From Enterococcus casseliflavus NBRC 100478 (GTDB lineage: Bacteria; Bacillota; Bacilli; Lactobacillales; Enterococcaceae), in NCBI RefSeq assembly GCF_001544095.1, contig NZ_BCPT01000017.1, forward strand, positions 1-64,000: DNA of 64,000 bases, read 5' to 3'. The notes beneath the pieces are model-generated. The model saw nothing but the letters and a program-made list of their open reading frames with translations. It was not told the origin of the DNA and searched no databases. The first letter of the stretch is position 1, and every line of letters begins with the position of its first letter. This document shows positions 63,378 to 64,000 of this stretch, one piece after another. The translations under genes were made by a program, and so were the position numbers.

Positions 63378-64000
63378 ATGAGAAATGAACGAAAAATCAT
63401 TCAAGATAGCACCCTTGGTGTAGAAGCTTTATTATTTAACGGCATCCAGCAGGAGTTTCCTAACCATTGGCACGAATATTATGTGATTGGCTTGATGGAA
63501 GCTGGGACGCGTCAATTCACCTGTCAAAATACCTGCTATATCGTTGAAGCAGGCGACTTGATTTTGATTCCGCCAAAGGCTGCCCACCGCTGCCAGCAAC
63601 TCACGGAGGAGAAGCTGGTTTACCGTAATATCCACTTAACCCCGGAGAACATGGCGGTACAAGTACAAAAAATTTTTAACACTCAATTGACGCCCCACTT
63701 TCCTGAACCGGTCATTCGCCAAGTGAAAGAAAAAGAGGAATTTCATGCAGTTCATCAGCTGCTGCTGTCGGATCGCGGTGATGAGTTTGAAAAGCAAGAA
63801 CGCTTTACTTGTCTGCTTCACGACCTGCTTGTTCAGTATGCGGATTTCACCCACGAACAAACGGACCCGGTGTCAAATAAAGCCGCAACGGCAAAAGCCT
63901 ATATCGATCAACATTATGCCGAAAAATTGTCCTTGAGTGAATTAAGTGACGTTCTTGGAATGAATCAGTACGTCTTGATTCGGCAGTTTACCAAAGCGTA
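63378..64000 (+). CDS. AraC-family regulator, cut by the window edge
   Basis: The 207 codons visible encode an AraC-type regulator. An N-terminal cupin with NHWHEYYVIGLMEAGTRQF and EAGDLILIPPKAAHRC is followed by a linker; the first HTH begins at about residue 175 (YIDQHYAEKLSLSELSDVLGMNQYVLIRQFTKA). The second HTH is beyond the window. AAGGAG stands seven bases before the ATG at 63378. Target and ligand are unknown. Confidence 0.88.
   Translation, partial: MRNERKIIQDSTLGVEALLFNGIQQEFPNHWHEYYVIGLMEAGTRQFTCQNTCYIVEAGDLILIPPKAAHRCQQLTEEKLVYRNIHLTPENMAVQVQKIFNTQLTPHFPEPVIRQVKEKEEFHAVHQLLLSDRGDEFEKQERFTCLLHDLLVQYADFTHEQTDPVSNKAATAKAYIDQHYAEKLSLSELSDVLGMNQYVLIRQFTKA

Overview
The window looks like chromosomal DNA of a low-GC Gram-positive coccus. 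An enterococcus is the best fit, possibly the E. casseliflavus/E. gallinarum side, but that is inferred from gene content and not tested by any search. Supporting signs are the yutD/yutF-like housekeeping block, an EfrAB-like heterodimeric exporter, Mga-like regulators beside LPxTG and Big-domain surface proteins, many PTS permeases, a Fst-era style holin-like type I toxin, CcpA-type cre sites and AGGAGG ribosome binding sites.

Layout. 1-7.5 kb is a housekeeping block read leftwards: DUF1461 membrane protein, NagD-like phosphatase, YutD, YunD-like metallophosphatase, the small SRP RNA beside tadA, RsmF-like rRNA methyltransferase and a YczE-like membrane protein. 7.7-12.2 kb is a MerR-type regulator divergent from a two-gene ABC exporter; the promoter has the 19-bp spacer typical of MerR control. 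12.3-31 kb is a surface-protein and accessory region: a fused remnant (truncated nucleotide-sugar dehydrogenase joined to the tail of an LPxTG protein), a broken lipoprotein, a 1109-residue secreted Big-domain protein, a 1092-residue LPxTG protein with nine Big_3-like repeats, two Mga-like regulators, a serine recombinase, and a decaying GH43 xylosidase/mannitol-type PTS pair with its AraC regulator. 31-38.5 kb has LysR and LacI regulators, an IbrA/IbrB-like cassette (PP-loop reductase fold, GNAT-like protein, ParB-like protein), several tiny genes and candidate small RNAs. 38.7-48.2 kb holds a P-type ATPase, a WYL/GyrI/ClbS-type group, acetyl- and methyltransferases (the latter behind a leader-peptide attenuator) and a YdbS/YdbT pair. 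48.2-62.4 kb is carbohydrate metabolism: an Ula-type PTS with a split transketolase and PRD regulator; a GH4/NagB/PTS operon with RpiR regulator; a GH1/PTS regulon with GntR regulator. 62.4-63.0 kb carries a duplicated type I toxin-antitoxin module, and an AraC regulator runs off the right edge.

A striking general property is gene damage: at least seven coding regions are broken. Four or five of them are repaired by adding one base, mostly in a homopolymer, so sequencing error must be excluded before they are treated as real pseudogenes. A GH43 nonsense codon, an internal deletion removing the WYL motif of a regulator, and the dehydrogenase/LPxTG fusion cannot be explained that way.

The most original signals, in my view, are the attenuator with an 11-residue leader peptide in front of a SAM methyltransferase (45.5-45.8 kb), the tandem type I toxin-antitoxin module (62.4-63.0 kb), the three-gene IbrA/GNAT/ParB cassette (32.9-35.2 kb), and a candidate regulatory RNA with C-rich loops (37.3 kb). 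No database search or folding program was run; family names come from motifs and overall pattern.
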